From Massariosphaeria phaeospora (taxonomy: Eukaryota; Ascomycota; Dothideomycetes; Pleosporales): a stretch of DNA of 17,270 bases. Location: positions 1-17,270 of the forward strand of contig JAADJZ010000046.1 in the NCBI GenBank assembly GCA_011032825.1, given 5' to 3'. The translations under genes were made by a program, and so were the position numbers. The notes beneath the pieces were generated by a model. It did no database searches. It was not told the DNA's origin and worked only from the letters and a program-made list of their open reading frames with translations. Of this stretch, positions 1 through 8,457 are shown in pieces. Each line of letters starts with the position of its first letter. Position 1 is the first letter of the stretch.

Positions 1-2
1 AT

Positions 3-395
3 TTGCGCACTAAATAACTAAGCAAAGGTCTAGACAACGTTAAAGTTAAACTATTTTTAAAATCGAAGGAACGAAGCTTAGTTAATTATAAGTTAAACCT
101 GCTTAAAGACGTAAAAGTCTACCTAATATTCTACATAGCCTTGTTGAAACTAACTAACTTACAAACGCTACTCTAGCGAACCTTTCGCTATGAAACTAAC
201 GAAAAAGACGAATTTAAAGTTAAGAAAATCATTACACACTAAGTTGTAAACAACTAGAAAAAGTACTTAGTTAAATAATTAAGCTACTTAGATAGCGAGA
301 ATAAATAGAAACTAAGTACAAACTTTACAAACTGCTGCTAGCTTCTAGCGCAGTATTATTAAAACTAGTTAGGTACAACAAAACGTTGCTTGCTT
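3..395 (+). pseudogene. Ty3/gypsy polyprotein G1, integrase C-terminus and chromodomain (3' fragment)
   Basis: Seen in frame 3: a GPF/Y-like integrase tail (LDNVKV, VNYKLNLLKDVKVY, then an IFHIALLEP-type motif read as IFYIALLKL), then a chromodomain at about 190-320 (RYETNEKDEF, YLVK*LSYLDSENK*). The family consensus here is YLVKW-GYPDSENTWEP, so both Trp codons are now stops, Gly is Ser and Pro is Leu. The frame continues to a QYY motif near 360. Chromodomains of this kind end the Pol protein of fungal chromoviruses and direct integration to heterochromatin. The 5' part lies outside the window. At least six in-frame stops make it a dead copy. Family assignment is firm; exact borders are not. 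Confidence 0.88.
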
Positions 396-632
396 ACACT
401 TCGTTACTAAAACTATCTAACGCACTCTAAGTAAAAGAAAACATTGCTAGACTATTAAAAAAACTCGCTATCGTGTGTAAAAAAGAAGTAGCAACAAGTA
501 CTTACTAAGCAGTTATATATAATATAACTAAGCAGTAGAAAGAAAGTAGTAGCAAATAAAAAACGAAGTTGTGTAATTGTAAAACCGACAAAGAATCTCA
601 TAAGAAGATACTAAGGTAGTATTTATCTACGA

Positions 633-821
633 TTTATCTACACCAAAGCGTTACTTTGTGTTATCTACCGTAATACGCAATTGAGCAAGTAAATTACAAA
701 TACGCAATAACTATAATATTATATGAAATTAATAACGGCATTTGCACAATTAGCTGTTCTCTTAAGAGAAAACAAATGCCGTAGTTTAGCGTAATAAAGA
801 GATAAATTAGGTGTAGATAAA
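633..821. repeat. 12-bp inverted repeat pair
   Basis: TTTATCTACACC at 633-644 is exactly complementary to GGTGTAGATAAA at 810-821, and a further TTTATCTAC lies at 622-630. The pair encloses about 165 bp with the hairpin listed separately. It could be the termini of a very small non-autonomous element or simply secondary structure. No target duplication was found. Confidence 0.4.
735..782. repeat. Imperfect hairpin with inner 14-bp palindrome
   Basis: ACGGCATTTG (735-744) pairs with CAAATGCCGT (773-782). Inside is the perfect palindrome TTCTCTTAAGAGAA (757-770). The two centres differ by about 5 bp, so this is not one concentric stem. Function unknown. Confidence 0.5.
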
Positions 822-1066
822 TGTAGAGCAAAACTACAGCAGTTAGAAACAGCGTTAATCTTTGCCGTACAAACAAGAGATAGAAAGAAATATTACGCTA
901 ACTATAAGTACCTAGTAACTATAAGAAATATAACTATAAGAAAGTATAATTATATAATAGTACTAGATTATAAAACGCTTATAATAAAGATTAGAGCAAA
1001 TAATTTTAACACGCTTTCTCAAGCTTTTATAATCTAATACTTATAATATCAAATATAACGTATTGG

Positions 1067-1100
1067 ATTATTACCTCGGTTAGACTATTACCTCGGTTAG
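1067..1100. repeat. Two tandem 17-bp subterminal repeats in the A TIR
   Basis: ATTATTACCTCGGTTAG (1067-1083) followed by ACTATTACCTCGGTTAG (1084-1100). The matching outer end of the right arm (8431-8455) has only one unit. Such repeats next to the tip are candidate transposase binding sites. Confidence 0.8.
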
Positions 1101-1189
1101 TTTTCTTTAGCACAACCAACTTATCTCAAAGAACATTAAATTAATTGCTATCAAACAAGAAACCTGCGTACGTTGTGCTAGCTTTAGAT

Positions 1190-2800
1190 TTAAAAGCTTT
1201 TTCTATATTCTTTTAACAAGCTTAGGCATTGTGCCTTGTATTATTATAGTTTTTACAGCGTCGTAAAGCTAGTTGTGCTCTTTCTTAATTCTTTTTACTA
1301 CGCGCTTTTTTTGATAGCTAAAGTGCTGTAAACGCTTTAGCAGCTACTTGCGCTAATCTGTTACTATACTCTATTGTGCTACTTATCTAAATCTAGTTTT
1401 GTTTTTGTAATTTTCTTTTTGTTGCTTCTTTAATAGTTTTTTTAAGGCTAGAGATTTGATTGCGCATTAGCTTAACTTAATAGGCTATCTAGTAGAACTC
1501 TTTAACAAGCTAGTTAACTCTATTCTTTAAAAATAATAATAAAAAACTAAGCTTAGTAGTAATAAGCTTTGATTGCGATCTAAATTTAAGCGTATTGCTT
1601 AAAGTTTTTAACTGCTACGGCGTTTCTAGTGCAAAAAGTAGTAGCAAAGTACACAGCTGTACTTTAAAACAATTAAAAACTACCTACGCGTTAAATAGAA
1701 ACTAGCTTTAAAGCTTTAAAAGCTTTTTTGCAGCTTTTTGTTGTAAACACTTTAAAAAACGCGTTTTTAAAGGCTAGCAAAAAGCTTTTTTTGTTAATAT
1801 AAAAAACGCGCTAGCGCGCTAAGTCTTAAACGCGCTAAAAGTACTTTAGCTTTAGCAGCAAAAAGCAAACTACATTTAGCAGCTAAAGAATATAAAATAA
1901 ATAAGCTAGCATGCAAAGCGTAAAAATCTTGTTTTTAAAACAATAGTTTTTAAAATTTTAAGATTAGTAGGTTTTATAGCCGTTTAAAATAAGTAGCTAA
2001 TACTTTTTTACTTAACGCGCTTTTGTATGCGCGTTAAAATGCTTTAACTATTTTAAACTAAAAGCGTTGTTTATCTAGCCGTTTTTAGAAACTAAAAGCT
2101 TTTAATTGCTAAGTATAAAGTTTTTCTTGTACTATGCTAAAATATAAACGCTTTTTTTGTAGATAATAAATAGCAAGATTGCGTACTTTGCGGCGCAGAT
2201 GCTTTAGATAACTATTACTTACTCTTAATTACCTAGCTAAACAAAATTAAGTTAAGTACGTTTTTAAAAGCTTAGAACAACTTTTATAGACTTAATTACG
2301 CTTATTTAAAAACTAGTTTTGTTAAAGTTGTGCACGTTATTCTTGTAAATACTGTACTTAGCTTTAGTATTTTTAACAAGCTTAAACTACGCGCTAATTA
2401 CTTTAAAAATTTTCTATTGTATTTTTTGCTTATTTTTGGCTTAATTAAAAGCTATTTTAAGCTCGCCTAAACGCGTTACAAATCTTTTAGTTTTGTTTTT
2501 GCCTACTAGCTTTTTACTTTGCGCAGCTACTAGTTTATTTTTTATATCTTTTACTTTAGACAACTAAAAAGCAAATTTTTGTAAATTAAAGTTAAGAATA
2601 TATTAGATAATTGTTTGCTTTTAAGTTAAAGTAAGCTTGTAGCGAGCGTTGCGTAAATCTAGCTTAAAGCTAATTTCGTTGTAACAATTAGTAAGCGTTG
2701 ACAATAGTACGTTAAAAGCGTTAGCAGCGCGTTAAAAGCTTTTAAACTAGCTAGTTTAACAGGCAATAAAAGCAAGCTTAATTTTGCTTTTTTTATTAGC
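1190..2800 (-). pseudogene. Pogo/Fot1-type DDE transposase of A
   Basis: This enzyme class binds the element's TIRs and catalyses cut-and-paste transposition at TA. On the minus strand, from 5' to 3': an N-terminal helix-turn-helix region (RFTQRSLQAYF, then TIIQYIL-like) near 2690-2590; an N[VY]HNFDETSF-type motif near 2330, read as NVHNFNKTSF with catalytic Asp changed to Asn; the second catalytic block near 1960-1990 read as LLILNGYKTY for LLILDGHESH; a coiled-coil stretch (MRNQISS...) near 1430-1480; and a C-terminal CX2CX4HX4C knuckle at 1216-1257 with its second Cys now Tyr. Many TAA/TAG stops and at least one frameshift between the HTH and the next block. Domain order and length match the family; the start codon is not identifiable. 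Confidence 0.85.
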
Positions 2801-2866
2801 TGCTATTGCGTTGTGTTGTTAAAATATATCGCGTTAAATAAGTAGTTAGTAGTACTAAGAAAAACT

Positions 2867-2900
2867 AACTAGGTTAATAGGTTAACTAGGTTAATAGGTT
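2867..2900. repeat. Two tandem 17-bp repeats in the inner A TIR
   Basis: AACTAGGTTAATAGGTT occurs twice exactly, at 2867-2883 and 2884-2900, then AATAGTAGAATACGT leads to the element tip. The mirror-image copies lie at about 6633-6666 in the right arm. Confidence 0.85.
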
Positions 2901-2917
2901 AATAGTAGAATACGTTA

Positions 2918-3435
2918 CTACTAAAGAGCAAACAATTATTCAATACATACTCAATTTTAATTTGCAAGAATTTGCGCTTTGGCTGTGCAAAGTAGCAGAT
3001 ATAGCTAATAAACTACTAAGTGTTTGCAATAGTAAGCTAGTTAGCAATTACTAGACTAAGCGCTTTGTAACGCGTTTATTTAAGCTTAAAATAGCTTTTA
3101 GTTGAGCAAACAATAGGCAAAGAATACTGCAAAAAGATCTAGAAATAATTAGCGCGTAGTTTACGCTAGTAAAGGATACTAAAGCTAAGTACAGCGTTTA
3201 CAACAACGACGTGCACAACTTTAATAAAACTAGCTTCTAAATAAGCGTAATTAGCTTAATAAAAGTTGTTACAAGCGCAAAAAAACGCGCTCGTTTTAAA
3301 CTAGTTTAGCTAGGCAACCGCGAGTAAGTTACACTAATTCAAAGCATCTGCGCTACTAGGTACACGATTTTGCTTTTTATTATTTACAAAGAACGCGTTT
3401 ACATTTTAGCATAGTACAAGAAAGCAAATATACTG
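2918..3435 (+). pseudogene. Pogo/Fot1 transposase fragment B (left arm)
   Basis: Plus-strand frame reading TKEQTIIQYILNF, then FVTRLFKLKIAF, NTKAKY-like, then DVHNFNKTSF (catalytic Asp now Asn), then LGNRE, IQSICAT and LLFIIYKERVYILA*YK. These match in order the region from the end of the helix-turn-helix through the first half of the DDE domain, and are clearly homologous to transposase A, though a distinct copy. The 5' end is cut by the TIR of A at 2917; the 3' end is lost before the second catalytic Asp, where sequence of the G3 element begins. Stops are TAA/TAG at Gln or Trp positions. No TIR of its own remains. Confidence 0.85.
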
Positions 3436-3640
3436 TAATAAGCTAAAAGCTTTATAAATTGCTTTAGTTGTAAAACTTTAGTAGATCTTAAAGCTACTAG
3501 CAGCGAAGCTACTTCTTGTAAAACTTTTAAATTTTAAGCAACTAGTTAACAAAAGTGCACAAGTTTAAGCACTTATTAAAATACTACAAAACTAAGTTTA
3601 AGTTTAAAAAAAAAAAAAAAAACTGCGCTAGCAACACTGC
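3436..3640. other. Junction between pogo fragment B and gypsy G3 gag
   Basis: No domain recognised. It contains a poly-A run of about 17 bases (3606-3622) followed by GCGCTAGC. It may be the 5' leader or gag N-terminus of G3. No LTR terminus or duplication marks the B/G3 border. Confidence 0.4.
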
Positions 3641-4630
3641 TACCTTTTTTTAGTATCTTAACAGCACTTTTTTTTACTAACACTTTTCTACTAAAGTGCA
3701 AATAAACAAATAAAGCGTTTTTTTGTTATTAAACGCAACAAAATGCTTAACTTAGCTTAGTTTAACAAAACGAGGTTAGACTATAAGCAATTTAAAGTTT
3801 AAGTAAAAAACAAAATGCTTAATAACAAAAATTTATTTAAAAACTTGTGCAGCTATATTTACAACTGCTTAATAAAGCAAGTAGCTACAACTAAACTCGC
3901 CTAGTATTAAAAACACTGTAATAGAATAGCAAAAGAGTTTTAAAAGTACTTTAACAAGTACTACTAAAACTACATGCGAGCGCAAAAAGCGCTTAACTAA
4001 CTTTTTGCTTTTAAGCAGAAGAAAATGTTTTTTTAAAAGTATAATAAGAAATTTATGCGCTTTGCGTACAACGCAAAAATAATAAGCAACGTAGCTACAT
4101 TAAAAAAGTAGTACAAAGCAAAGCTTTGCGCTAATTTATAAAATAAAATAGTTAGCGTTATTATTTTCTTAGCATAGCAACTTTAAGACTTAATAAAACG
4201 AGTTACTTAAATTAAAAAAAACCTAAACCGCGCGAAAGCAAACAACTAGTAGCAAATAGTACTAAATTAATTAATAAGCAACACAAAGGCTACAAACTAG
4301 AAGCTAACAACTAAAGCTACTACTAAAGTAGTCCGCGCAGCTACTAACAACAAAAAAAAAAAGCAAGCTAAATAAGCAAACAACGCTAAAATAACAAAAC
4401 AACAAAAAAATTACTTTTGCTTTTAATGCAGTTTAGCAACTTACATGTTTAATAAATACAAGCTTGCAACTTTAAAAAAGCTTAATACAACTTAAAAAGC
4501 AACTTTTAAACTAGTTAAAACAACAGCAAGAGTTAAAAAAGTCTTTAAGTTTAAAAACTTAGAAAACTAAACACTTCTAACCAAAAGCGTAGTTAAGAGT
4601 AGTAAAAAAAAAACACAGTTTTTTTATTAA
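3641..4630 (+). pseudogene. Ty3/gypsy G3 Gag (left arm)
   Basis: Gag forms the virus-like particle of the retrotransposon and binds its RNA. In one plus-strand frame: FKV*VKNKMLNN (about 3795-3830), a retrotransposon-gag core with YIYNCL, ALN*LFAFKQKKM and RFAYNAKI (3860-4070), a basic linker, then a CX2CX4HX4C zinc knuckle at 4418-4459 read as CF*CSLATYMFNKY, in which His and the last Cys are both Tyr and a Gln is a stop. A Lys-rich tail (VVKSSKKKTQ) reaches the palindrome turn. About a dozen stops are present. Downstream, in the spacer, the protease follows in another frame, so Gag-Pol order is normal. A mirrored copy lies in the right arm. Confidence 0.87.
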
Positions 4631-4661
4631 ATAAGTTTTTAAAGTTTTGCTAGCGCTAGCT

Positions 4662-4862
4662 AAATAAAAAACTACTTGTAGTACATGCAATTATTAATTA
4701 ATCTATTTTTGCTTTAGCAATGCTCGATTTTAAGTGCACTACTTATAGTTTTGTTAGTAAAAAGTTTTGTAAAAAAACTATTCTTTGCGTATTTTAATAA
4801 AAGAAAAGCCTGTAGTAGGCATTAGCAAACAAGTTGTTTACAAAACTTTTTATCTATAATGA
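4662..4862 (+). pseudogene. Gypsy G3 protease start, within the palindrome spacer
   Basis: The only unduplicated part of the inverted repeat. One plus-strand frame reads NKKLLVVHAIIN*SIFALAM then LDFKCTTYSFVSKKFCKK (about 4664-4785). This matches the start of gypsy aspartic proteases, ALxDSGCTTxGFVS, with the catalytic Asp kept (4726-4728) but Ser now Phe and Gly now Lys, which would abolish activity. It follows G3 gag on the left, so the spacer is the natural continuation of the left arm and marks where the fold-back duplication turned. Sequence after about 4790 is not recognisable. Confidence 0.7.
4758..4854. repeat. Short inverted repeat inside the spacer
   Basis: TAAAAAGTTTTGTAAA near 4758-4773 is complementary to TTTACAAAACTTTTTA near 4838-4853. 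In AT-rich DNA this could be chance, but it sits at the turn of the palindrome and could extend the fold. Confidence 0.4.
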
Positions 4863-4897
4863 CTTCAGCGCTAAGCAAGATAACTTTAAAAAAGCTT

Positions 4898-5890
4898 CAT
4901 TTAATAAAAAAAAAACTGTGTTTTTTTTTTACTACTCTTAACTACGCTTTTGGTTAGAAGTGTTTAGTTTTCTAAGTTTTTAAACTTAAAGACTTTTTTA
5001 ACTTTTGCTGTTGTTTTAACTAGTTTAAAAGTTGCTTTTTAAGTTGTATTAAGCTTTTTTAAAGTTGCAAGCTTGTATTTATTAAACATGTAAGTTGCGA
5101 AACTGCATTAAAAGCAAAAGTAATTTTTTTGTTGTTTCGTTATTTTAGCGTTGTTTGCTTATTTGGCTTGCTTTTTTTTTTTGTTGTTAGTAGCTGCGCG
5201 GACTACTTTAGTAGTAGCTTTAGTTGTTAGCTTCTAGTTTGTAGCCTTTGTGTTGCTTATTAATTAATTTAGTACTATTTGCTACTAGTTGTTTGCTTTT
5301 GCGCGGTTTAAGTTTTTTTTAATTTAAGTAACTCGTTTTATTAAGTCTTAAAGTTGCTATGCTAAGAAAATAATAACGCTAACTATTTTATTTTATAAAT
5401 TAGCGCAAAGCTTTGCTTTGTACTACTTTTTTAATGTAGCTACGTTGCTTATTATTTTTGCGTTGTACGCAAAGCGCATAAATTTCTTATTATACTTTTA
5501 AAAAAACATTTTCTTCTGCCTAAAAGCAAAAAGTTAGTTAAGCGCTTTTTGCGCTCGCATGTAGTTTTAGTAGTACTTGTTAAAGTACTTTTAAAACTTT
5601 TTTGCTATTCTATTACAGTGTTTTTAATACTAGGCGAGTTTAGTTGTAGCTACTTGCTTTATTAAGCAATTGTAAATGTAGCTACACAAGTTTTTAAATA
5701 AATTTTTGTTATTAAGCATTTTGTTTTTTACTTAAACTTTAAATTGCTTATAGTCTAACTTCGTTTTGTTAAACTAAGCTAAGTTAAGCATTTTGTTGCG
5801 TTTAATAACAAAAAAACGCTTTATTTGTTTATTTGCACTTTAGTAGAAAAGTGTTAGTAAAAAAAAGTGCTGTTAAGATACTAAAAAAAG
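4898..5890 (-). pseudogene. Ty3/gypsy G3 Gag (right arm, mirror copy)
   Basis: Reverse-complement copy of the left-arm gag, nearly identical by eye near the spacer. The zinc knuckle (about 5068-5110 on the minus strand) carries the same His-to-Tyr and Cys-to-Tyr changes, so those changes either predate the duplication or were homogenised. Small differences (for example TTTAGC against TTTCGC beside the knuckle, and differing A-run lengths) show that the two copies are distinct. It ends at the spacer without its own protease. Confidence 0.85.
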
Positions 5891-6099
5891 GTAGCAGTGT
5901 TGCTAGCGCAGTTTTTTTTTTTTTTTCTAAACTTAAACCTAGTTTTGCAGTATTTTAATAAGTGCTTAAACTTGTGCACTTTTGTTAACTAGTTGTTTAA
6001 AATTTAAAAGTTTTACAAAAAGTAGCTTCGCTGCTAGTAGCTTTAAGATCTACTAAAGTTTTACAACTAAAGCAATTTATAAAGCTTTTAGCTTATTAC

Positions 6100-6616
6100 A
6101 GTATATTTGCTTTTTTGTACTATGCTAAAATGTAAACGCGTTCTTTGTAAATAATAAAAAGCAAAATTGTGTACCTAGTAGCGCAGATGCTTTGAATTAG
6201 TGTAACTTACTTGCGGTTGCCTAGCTAAACTAGTTTAAAACAAGCGCGTTTTTTTGCGCTTGTAACGACTTTTATTAAGCTAATTACGCTTATTTAGAAG
6301 CTAGTTTTATTAAAGTTGTGCACGTTGTCGTTGTAAACGCTGTACTTAGCTTTAGTGTCTTTTACTAGCGTAAACTACGCGCTAATTATTTTTAGATCTT
6401 TTTGCAGTATTCTTTGCCTATTGTTTGCTCAACTAAAAGCTATTTTAAGCTTAAATAAACGCGTTACAAAGCGCTTAGTTTAGTAATTGCTAACTAGCTT
6501 ACTATCGCAAACACTTAGCAGTTTATTAGCTATATCTGCTACTTTGCACAGCTAAAGCGCAAATTCTTGCAAATTAAAATTGAGTATGTATTAAATAATT
6601 GTTTGCTCTTTAGTAG
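6100..6616 (-). pseudogene. Pogo/Fot1 transposase fragment B' (right arm)
   Basis: Mirror copy of fragment B with the same two truncation points: beside the TIR of A' at 6617 and at the G3 junction near 6100. The DDE start motif VHNFNKTSF lies near 6330-6300 on the minus strand. Compared with B it shows scattered G/A and C/T differences (for example AAGGATACT against AAGACACT). The identical endpoints show that B was already broken at both ends before the arm was duplicated. Confidence 0.85.
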
Positions 6617-6618
6617 TA

Positions 6619-8455
6619 ACGTATTCTACTATTAACCTATTAACCTAGTTAACTTATTAACCTAGTTAGTTTTTCTTAGTACTACTAACTACTTATTTAA
6701 CGCGATATATTTTAACAACACAACGCAATAGCAGCTAATAAAAAAAGCAAAATTAAGCTTGCTTTTATTGCCTGTTAAACTAGCTAGTTTAAAAGCTTTT
6801 AACGCGCTGCTAACGCTTTTAACGTACTATTATTAACGCTTACTAATTGTTACAACGAAATTAGCTTTAAGCTAGATTTACGCAACGCTCGCTACAAGCT
6901 TACTTCAACTTAAAAGCAAACAATTATCTAATATATTCTCAACTTTAAGTCGCGAAAATTTGCTTTTTAGTTGTCTAAAGTAAGAGATATAAAAAATAAA
7001 CTAGTAGCTGCGCAAAGTAAAAAGCTAGTAGGCAAAAACAAAACTAAGAGATTTGTAACGCGTTTAGGCAAGCTTAAAATAGCTTTTAATTAAGCCAAAA
7101 ATAAGCAAAAAATACAATAGAAAAATTTTAAAGTAATTAGCGCGTAGTTTAAGCTTGTTAAAAATACTAAAGCTAAGTACAGTATTTACAAGAATAACGT
7201 GCACAACTTTAACAAAACTAGTTTTTAAATAAGCGTAATTAAGTCTATAAAAGTTGTTCTAAGCTTTTAAAAACGTACTTAACTTAATTTTGTTTAGCTA
7301 GGTAATTAAGAGTAAGTAATAGTTATTTAAAGCATCTGCGCCGCAAGGTACGCAATCTTGCTATTTATTATCTACAAAAAAAGCGTTTATATTTTAGCAT
7401 AGTACAAGAAAAACTTTATACCTAGCAATTAAAAGCTTTTAGTTTTTAAGAATAGCTAGACAAACAACGCTTTTAGTTTTAAGTAGTTAAAGCATTTTAA
7501 CGCGCATACAAAAGCGCGTTAGGTAAGAAGTTATTAGCTACTTATTCTAAACGGCCATAAGAGCTACTAATCTTAGGATTTCAAAAACTATTGCTTTAAA
7601 AACAAGATTCTTACGCTTTGCATGCTAGCTTATTTATTCTATATTCTCTAGCTGCTAAATGTAGTCTGCTTTTTGCTGCTAAAGCTAAAGTACTCTTAAC
7701 GCGTTTGAGACTTAGCGCGCTAGCGCGTTTTCTATATTAACAAAAAAAGCTTTCTGCTAGCCTTTAGAGACGCGTTTTTTAAAGTGTTTACAACAAAGAA
7801 CTACAAAAAAGCTTTTAAGGCTTTAAAGCTAGTTTCTATTAACGCGCAAGTAGTTTTTAATCGCTTTAAAGTACGACTACGTACTCTACTACTACTTCTC
7901 GCACTAAAGACGCTATAGCAGTTAAAAACTCTAACTAATACGCTTGAATTTAGATCGCAATCAAAGCTTATTACTACTAAGCTTAGTTTTTCTCTATTAT
8001 TTCTAAAGAATAGAGTTAACTAGCTTGTCAAAGAGTTTTACTAGATAGCCTATTAAGTTGAGCTAATGCGCAATCAAATCTCTAGCTTTAAAAAGACTAT
8101 TGAAGAAGCAATAAAAAAAATTATAAAAACAAAAGCAGATTTAGACAAGTAGCACAATAGAGTATAGTAACAAATTAGCGCAAGTAGCTGCTAAAGCGTC
8201 TACAGCACTTTAGCTATCAAAGAAAGCGCGTAGTAAAGAGAGTTAAAAAAAGGCACAACTAGCTCTACGGCGCTGTAGAAACTGTAGTAATACAAGGCAC
8301 AATGCTTAAACTTATCAAAAAATACAAAAAAAGTTTTTAAATCTAAAGCTAGCACGACGTACGCAAGTTCCTTGTTTAATAGCAATTAATTTAATGTTCT
8401 TTAAGATAAGTTGGTTGTGCCAAGGAAAACTAACCGAGGTGATAATCTAATACGT
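6619..8455 (+). mobile_element. Fot1/pogo DNA transposon A' (right arm copy)
   Basis: Inverted copy of A, 1,837 bp, flanked by TA at 6617-6618 and 8456-8457. The inner TIR has two 17-bp units like A; the outer TIR (CTAACCGAGGTGATAAT before the tip) has one unit instead of two, explaining most of the length difference. The outer tip ACGT at 8452-8455 is the right end of the whole palindrome. Confidence 0.88.
6720..8340 (+). pseudogene. Pogo/Fot1-type DDE transposase of A'
   Basis: Plus-strand remnant with the full domain order. An HTH region (RFTQRSLQAYFNL, about 6860-6910) is followed by a frameshift, then TIIQYIL-like and KAKYSIYKNNVHNFNKTSF (about 7165-7225, Asp now Asn), ICAARYAILLFIIY (about 7335-7375), LLILNGHKSY (about 7535-7565, catalytic Asp now Asn), ILTLCM, an FSPLK-like block, and VRLRT (about 7870-7890). 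Then comes a coiled coil, MRNQISSFKKTIEEAIKK (8067-8120), and a CX2CX4HX4C knuckle at 8274-8315 read as CRNCSNTRHNA*TY, with the last Cys now Tyr. The left-arm copy keeps that Cys but lost the second one, so the two copies decayed separately. Confidence 0.87.
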
Positions 8456-8457
8456 TA

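Larger units (their letters stand above)
396..1055 (+). other. Tail of gypsy G1: possible Pol extension, 3' UTR or LTR
   Basis: No recognisable domain. The chromodomain frame (frame 3) stays fairly open to about 1038: its stops are TAA/TAG, as expected from mutated Gln or Trp codons. It reads basic stretches (KKVVANKKRS near 550) and a charged, possibly coiled-coil stretch (DKCRAKLQQLETALIF, about 815-865). This could be a C-terminal extension of G1 Pol, or chance openness in a 3' UTR/LTR. No LTR ends or polypurine tract could be fixed. The segment stops at the TA next to element A. Confidence 0.35.
1058..2915 (-). mobile_element. Fot1/pogo DNA transposon A (left arm copy, full length)
   Basis: A 1,858-bp element flanked by TA (1056-1057, 2916-2917), a typical size and target for Fot1/pogo elements. 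Its termini begin ACGTA and form inverted repeats of about 60 bp. The left one contains two 17-bp units ending CCTCGGTTAG (1067-1083, 1084-1100); the right one has two units AACTAGGTTAATAGGTT (2867-2883, 2884-2900). The transposase remnant runs on the minus strand. The left flank is the G1 tail while the right flank is the middle of another pogo gene (B), so the flanks do not come from one target. Confidence 0.88.
1056..8457. repeat. Giant 7.4-kb inverted repeat (palindrome) of nested transposons
   Basis: Left arm about 1056-4660 is the reverse complement of right arm about 4863-8457, with a spacer of roughly 200 bp. Matching landmarks: the A tip at 1058 against 8455; the B start at 2918 against 6616; a poly-A run at 3607-3622 against poly-T near 5909-5926; the gag zinc knuckle at 4418-4459 against its complement near 5070-5110. 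Each arm holds pogo A, pogo fragment B and gypsy G3 gag. Similarity stops exactly at TA beyond the two outer pogo tips: left flank ATATCAAA-TA, right flank TA-CTATAAGT, which are not complementary. The arms differ mostly by transitions, more towards the outside, so this is an old duplication and not an assembly copy. Confidence 0.93.

Noticed and set aside
694..876. 60-codon minus-strand open frame
   Set aside because: Hydrophobic translation of AT-rich DNA overlapping the hairpin; the plus-strand frame continuing from the chromodomain is more protein-like.
8200..8385. 61-codon minus-strand open frame
   Set aside because: Antisense of the C-terminal part and zinc knuckle of transposase A'.
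1056..8457. Assembly artefact as the cause of the palindrome
   Set aside because: Arms differ by many transitions, by a 17-bp repeat unit and by A-run lengths, and have a unique spacer; a false duplicated contig would be nearly identical.
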